From Actinomycetes bacterium (GTDB taxonomy: Bacteria; Actinomycetota; Acidimicrobiia; Acidimicrobiales; RAAP-2), in the NCBI GenBank assembly GCA_021799915.1, contig JAJYZN010000109.1, positions 1 to 9,279 on the forward strand: a DNA stretch of 9,279 nucleotides. The letters run 5' to 3'. Shown here piece by piece: positions 6,551 through 9,279 of the stretch. Under the pieces are notes generated by a model. The model saw nothing but the letters and a program-made list of their open reading frames with translations. It did not search any database and was not told the DNA's origin. The position numbers and the translations under genes were made by a program. The first letter of the stretch is position 1; every line of letters begins with the position of its first letter.

Positions 6551-7525
6551 GTGCGTGCCCGGGCCCCCGCTTCCGCTGCCAACCTCGGCCCGGGTTTCGA
6601 CGCTCTCGCCGTCGCCGTCGACCGATATGTCGAAGTAGAGGTGGAGCCGGCGTCCCGGCTCATCGTGCGCAGTGAGGGCGAAGGGGCCGGGATGTCCGAC
6701 GATGCCGGCCATCTGGCCGCTCGGGTGGCCATCGACGTCGTCGGGCACGATCGGATCTCCATCAGTGTCCGGTCCCAGATCCCGGTGGCCCGGGGACTGG
6801 GGTCTTCGGCGGCCCTGGCCGCTGCCGCTGCCGCCGCCGCCGGGGCGCGAGATCCACTGGCCGTTGCTGCCCACGTCGACGGCCATCCCGAGAACGCCGC
6901 CGCCAGCGTCGTCGGCGGGCTCGTGGTGGCCGGGATGGTCCGGGGTGCGGTACGGGTGGCCAAGGTGCCGATGGACCCGGCGCTGGTCCTGGTGGCCGTG
7001 GTGCCCGACCGTTCACTGCCGACCGCCAAAGCCCGTCAGGTCCTTCCTCCCCAGGTGAGCAGGGAAGACGCGGCGTTCAACTTGGGACGGATGGGGATGC
7101 TGCTGGCCGGTCTGGCCGACCACCGGGTCCTGGTGAGGGAGGCAGCCGAGGATCGGCTCCATCAGGACTACCGGGCTCCGCTGTTCCCCGAGGCTCCGAT
7201 GATCCTTTCGGGGCTCCTGGACGGCGGTGCCCTGGCCGTGTGCTGGTCCGGGGCCGGCCCGACGTTGCTCGGCATCTGCACCTCGACACACGCGCCGGCC
7301 GTGCGCCGGGCCGGTCAGGGTGCGCTCGGCGACGCCGGCGTACCGGGTCGGGTCCTGGTGCTGAAGCCCGATCGGATCGGCCTGGTCACCGGCGAAGAAG
7401 CACGCCTCGAGGCCGTGGACGTCGGGCCGGACACGCTCGAAGCTGCCGGTGGGAGCGGTCGGGAGCCGCCCGGCACCAAGTCCGGCGTCGGACGCCGGGT
7501 GTTCGACTTCGACGCCGGCAGTTGA
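6551..7525 (+). CDS. thrB: Homoserine kinase (GHMP kinase family)
   Basis: This cytoplasmic enzyme transfers phosphate from ATP to L-homoserine, the penultimate step of threonine synthesis. All three GHMP motifs are present: the N-terminal PASAANLGPGFDALA (residues 6-20), the ATP-binding PVARGLGSSAA (78-88) followed by a run of Ala, and SGAGPT (233-238). Features that point to homoserine kinase rather than mevalonate or galactose kinases include HPENAAASVVGGLVVAG. Also diagnostic are the LPTAKARQVLPPQVSREDAAFNLGRMG segment and the DRLHQDYRAPLFPEAP segment. Its 324 residues slightly exceed the usual length because of a Gly/Pro-rich tail after about residue 290. The GTG start follows the upstream stop by six bases and carries a GAGGA. 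Actinobacterial thrB usually sits beside hom and thrC. Here its neighbours are a cell-wall enzyme and miaB, so it is detached from its pathway genes within this window. Confidence 0.92.
   Translation: MRARAPASAANLGPGFDALAVAVDRYVEVEVEPASRLIVRSEGEGAGMSDDAGHLAARVAIDVVGHDRISISVRSQIPVARGLGSSAALAAAAAAAAGARDPLAVAAHVDGHPENAAASVVGGLVVAGMVRGAVRVAKVPMDPALVLVAVVPDRSLPTAKARQVLPPQVSREDAAFNLGRMGMLLAGLADHRVLVREAAEDRLHQDYRAPLFPEAPMILSGLLDGGALAVCWSGAGPTLLGICTSTHAPAVRRAGQGALGDAGVPGRVLVLKPDRIGLVTGEEARLEAVDVGPDTLEAAGGSGREPPGTKSGVGRRVFDFDAGS
7482..7498. repeat. 17-bp near-perfect palindrome in the thrB 3' end
   Basis: CCGGCGTC (7482-7489) and GACGCCGG (7491-7498) flank a single G. In RNA this could fold with a slightly opened loop just before the thrB stop. 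It may be a transcript-end hairpin or simply chance in GC-rich coding sequence. Confidence 0.4.
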
Positions 7526-7562
7526 ACGGCCTGTCGTCGCCGAGCCATCCCCGGTACGGGCG

Positions 7563-7568
7563 TAGAAT
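7563..7568 (+). promoter_or_regulatory. Probable -10 box (TAGAAT) for leaderless miaB
   Basis: TAGAAT closely matches the TATAAT consensus and ends six bases before GTG 7575, so the predicted transcription start falls on or next to the start codon. No Shine-Dalgarno precedes the GTG in the usual window. This is the layout expected of leaderless actinobacterial genes. No good -35 box is visible at normal spacing; the TTGAAC at 7522-7527 is about 35 bases away, which is too far. Confidence 0.6.
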
Positions 7569-7574
7569 GCCGGG

Positions 7575-9092
7575 GTGACCCGGAAGTTCGTCATTCGCAC
7601 CTTCGGGTGCCAGATGAACGAGCACGACTCCGAGCGCCTGGCTGCCCTCCTGGTTGCCGACGGCCTTGAGCCTGCCGAGGAGCTCGGGGAAGCCGACGTC
7701 GTGGTCCTGAACACCTGCTGCATCCGCGAGAACGCCGACAACAGGCTCTACGGTCACCTCGGGCATCTGAAGTCGTTGCGTGAGGCCAAGCCGGGCCTCC
7801 AGATCGCCGTCGGTGGCTGCCTGGCCCAGAAGGATCGTGACCTCATCCGGCAGCGGGCCGGGCACGTCGACGTGGTGTTCGGGACCCACAACCTGGATCG
7901 GGCGCCCACCCTGCTGCGCCAAGCCGCAATCGAAGGACCGGTGGTCGAGATCGTCGACGCCGGGTCGGCCGCGCCGGTGGGTGTGGACCCGGTGGCGGCG
8001 GCGAACGACCCGCTCCCCGGACCGTCGGCGGCGTTGACGCCACCCACCCGGAGCGGGCTCCCCCACGCGGCCTGGGTGACGATCCAGACCGGGTGCGACA
8101 ACTCGTGCGCGTTCTGCATCGTGCCCTCGGTCCGAGGTCCCGAGCACAGCCGGGGAATGGACGACATCGTCGACGAGGTCAGCCAGCTGGCCCGACGTGG
8201 CGTCGTGGAGGTCACGCTCTTGGGCCAGAACGTGAACTCCTATGGCCGGGACATCACCCGCCGCAAGCCCTTGTTCGCCGAGCTCCTTTGGAGGGTGGGA
8301 CAGGTCGAGGGCATCCGGAGGGTGCGTTTCACCAGTCCCCATCCGAAGGACTTGCGTCCCGAGACGATCGCGGCCATGGCCGACGTCGAGGCCGTATGCC
8401 CCCAGTTGCACCTTCCCCTCCAGTCGGGCAGCGACCGGGTCCTGGCCGCCATGCGACGGGGCTACACGGGTCGGCGCTACCTCGAACGGCTCGGCGCGGC
8501 CAGGGAGGCGATTCCCGATCTGGCCGTGACCACCGACATCATCGTGGGGTTCCCCGGGGAGACGGAAGGTGACTTCACCGACACCCTCGGCGTCGCCGCC
8601 GAAGCCGGCTACGACAGCGCCTACACGTTCATCTTCTCGCCCCGCCCGGGCACCCGGGCGGCAGTCTTGGCCGAGGAGCAGGCGGTGGATCCCGAGGTCG
8701 TGGCCGAGCGCTTCGAGCGGCTCCGGGTGGTGGTGGAGCGCTCGGCGCTGGCCCGGCACCGCCAGCGTGTGGGACGCGTGGAAGAGGTACTGGTGGAGGG
8801 GCCGAGCCGTCGCGATCCGTCGATGGCGACCGGGCGGACCGGTCAGGGCAAGCTGGTGCACTTCGCCCCGGCCGCTCCGGGCGAAGGCGGGGATGGCGGG
8901 GAACGTAGGCGAGGCGGAGACACCACGGCTCCCGGCGGGCTGCCGGTGGGAATTGAACTATACGAGTACGTCACTACGGCTGGGAGCGCGCCCACCGCCA
9001 ATAAAAACGCCGACTCGTCGTCGCCGCCCGCGTGCGCGCAACTCATGCCGAGCTTCCGGGCGAGGACCAAATCACATCGCTCGATCGTGTAG
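7575..9092 (+). CDS. miaB: tRNA-2-methylthio-N6-adenosine synthase MiaB, aberrant C-terminus
   Basis: MiaB is a radical-SAM methylthiotransferase that converts i6A37 to ms2i6A37 in tRNAs reading U-starting codons. The UPF0004 domain supplies the ligands of the auxiliary 4Fe-4S cluster: Cys12 (RTFGCQMNEHDSE), Cys48 (NTCCIRENAD) and Cys82 (VGGCLAQKD). The radical-SAM CxxxCxxC is Cys174, Cys178 and Cys181 (GCDNSCAFCIVP). RFTSPHPKDL, QLHLPLQSGSDRVLAAMRRGYT and TTDIIVGFPGETEGDF follow. The TRAM domain starts normally (VGRVEEVLVEGPSRRDPSMATGRTGQGKLVHFAP) to about residue 433. After that the expected last TRAM strands, normally ending in a LRGEL-like segment, are absent. The remaining 70 or so residues (Gly/Arg-rich, then Ser/Ala/Thr-rich) match nothing I know in MiaB, and the stop at 9090-9092 lies in DNA of different composition. 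The gene is therefore probably truncated or fused by a junction; up to about 8870 the identification is secure. Confidence 0.93.
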   Translation: MTRKFVIRTFGCQMNEHDSERLAALLVADGLEPAEELGEADVVVLNTCCIRENADNRLYGHLGHLKSLREAKPGLQIAVGGCLAQKDRDLIRQRAGHVDVVFGTHNLDRAPTLLRQAAIEGPVVEIVDAGSAAPVGVDPVAAANDPLPGPSAALTPPTRSGLPHAAWVTIQTGCDNSCAFCIVPSVRGPEHSRGMDDIVDEVSQLARRGVVEVTLLGQNVNSYGRDITRRKPLFAELLWRVGQVEGIRRVRFTSPHPKDLRPETIAAMADVEAVCPQLHLPLQSGSDRVLAAMRRGYTGRRYLERLGAAREAIPDLAVTTDIIVGFPGETEGDFTDTLGVAAEAGYDSAYTFIFSPRPGTRAAVLAEEQAVDPEVVAERFERLRVVVERSALARHRQRVGRVEEVLVEGPSRRDPSMATGRTGQGKLVHFAPAAPGEGGDGGERRRGGDTTAPGGLPVGIELYEYVTTAGSAPTANKNADSSSPPACAQLMPSFRARTKSHRSIV

Positions 9093-9277
9093 CCTCCGAA
9101 CCAGCCTCCGCCCCCTTCAAACAAGAGGTCGTTGCCGACGCCGAAAATTTTCGCCGGTGCAACATCCGGCGCGATGGCGAATCGGATCGCGCTGCGGGAA
9201 AGCAGCATGCTGTTCGAGACCTCACCACCGATTGGTATACGCGGACCAAATTCACGCGCCCCGTCCAGCGGGACCGG
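8843..9277 (-). CDS. Unknown protein fragment on the minus strand, open at the window edge
   Basis: I do not recognise this protein. The minus-strand frame is open from the window edge (9277) down to a TGA at 8845-8843, and the first internal ATG is at 9208. From the edge it reads PVPLDGAREFGPRIPIGGEVSNSML, then RSAIRFAIAPDVAPAKIF, GNDLLFEGGGGWFGGYTI, ERCDLVLARKLGM and GGDDESAFLLAVGALPAVV. This is a balanced mix of hydrophobic, acidic and Gly residues, unlike the Arg/Pro/His-rich shadow frames elsewhere, and its third-position G+C is visibly lower than in neighbouring genes. The likely authentic part is about 8948-9277; the last 35 or so residues overlap the MiaB sequence and become Pro/Ser-rich, as expected if the true gene is cut at the junction. 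No start is assigned because the 5' end is outside the window. It could alternatively be a chance frame. Confidence 0.4.
   Translation of the reverse strand, partial: PVPLDGAREFGPRIPIGGEVSNSMLLSRSAIRFAIAPDVAPAKIFGVGNDLLFEGGGGWFGGYTIERCDLVLARKLGMSCAHAGGDDESAFLLAVGALPAVVTYSYSSIPTGSPPGAVVSPPRLRSPPSPPSPGAAGAKCTSLP
8870..8950. other. Probable sequence junction within the miaB 3' end
   Basis: Left of here the + strand encodes recognisable MiaB. Right of about 8948, A/T-rich patches appear (aattgaactata, aataaaaac, gaaaatttt) that are absent elsewhere in the window, and G+C falls to about 62% by hand count over 8949-9279. None of the three forward frames across 8870-8950 restores a TRAM ending, so a simple frameshift does not explain it. 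A 5-bp stem (CCGGC 8932-8936, GCCGG 8942-8946) sits at the composition change. Whether this is a biological insertion, a rearrangement or an assembly chimera cannot be decided from the window. Confidence 0.55.
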
Positions 9278-9279
9278 CG

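Noticed and set aside
7549..7575. Inverted repeat CCCCGG/CCGGGG around the miaB -10 box
   Set aside because: If transcription starts beside the GTG, the left arm is not transcribed, and a 6-bp pair 15 bases apart is common at this G+C. No operator family could be named.
8944..8970. Possible tRNA T-arm on the minus strand (GTTCAATTCCCACC-like)
   Set aside because: The bases flanking the TTCAATT loop do not pair into a T-stem (TATAG against CCCAC), and no acceptor, D or anticodon arms could be found nearby.

Overview
The window is a high-GC (roughly 70%) stretch from what is most likely an actinobacterium. Gene order and protein style suggest an Acidimicrobiia-like lineage, but that is inference. 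All confident genes lie on the + strand: a 3' fragment of dapA, rnj (RNase J), ftsK, a D-Ala-D-Ala carboxypeptidase (peptidase S11), thrB (homoserine kinase) and miaB. The dapA-rnj-ftsK-miaB neighbourhood resembles the conserved actinobacterial arrangement (in Mycobacterium tuberculosis, dapA Rv2753c, rnj Rv2752c, ftsK Rv2748c and miaB Rv2733c lie in that order).

Layout. Bases 2-682 hold the dapA end. rnj starts inside it (666-2504) and carries a disordered basic N-terminal extension containing a 36-bp tandem duplication. Two small hairpins and a probable promoter with a near-leaderless start lead into ftsK (2573-5155). The FtsK motor domain is interrupted between Walker A and Walker B by a low-complexity insert with a hexapeptide repeat. 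A GC-rich hairpin straddles the ftsK stop. A membrane-anchored carboxypeptidase (5189-6544) follows, with thrB (6551-7525) six bases behind it and probably translationally coupled. miaB (7575 onward) has its own -10 box placed for a leaderless GTG start.

Region of interest at the right end. MiaB is normal through the beginning of its TRAM domain (to about 8870), then stops resembling the family. From about 8948 the base composition falls to about 62% G+C by hand count. A protein-like reading frame with ordinary composition appears on the opposite strand and runs off the window end. This looks like a junction with foreign DNA, either a real insertion or rearrangement or an assembly chimera, and it truncates the MiaB TRAM domain.

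Functionally this is a housekeeping region: lysine/diaminopimelate and threonine biosynthesis, RNA decay, chromosome translocation, peptidoglycan trimming and tRNA modification. I found no defence island, CRISPR array, rRNA, tRNA or complete mobile element, and no convincing new multi-gene system. The points worth following are the right-end junction and its unknown minus-strand frame, the FtsK repeat insert, the rnj repeat, and the apparent leaderless promoters.
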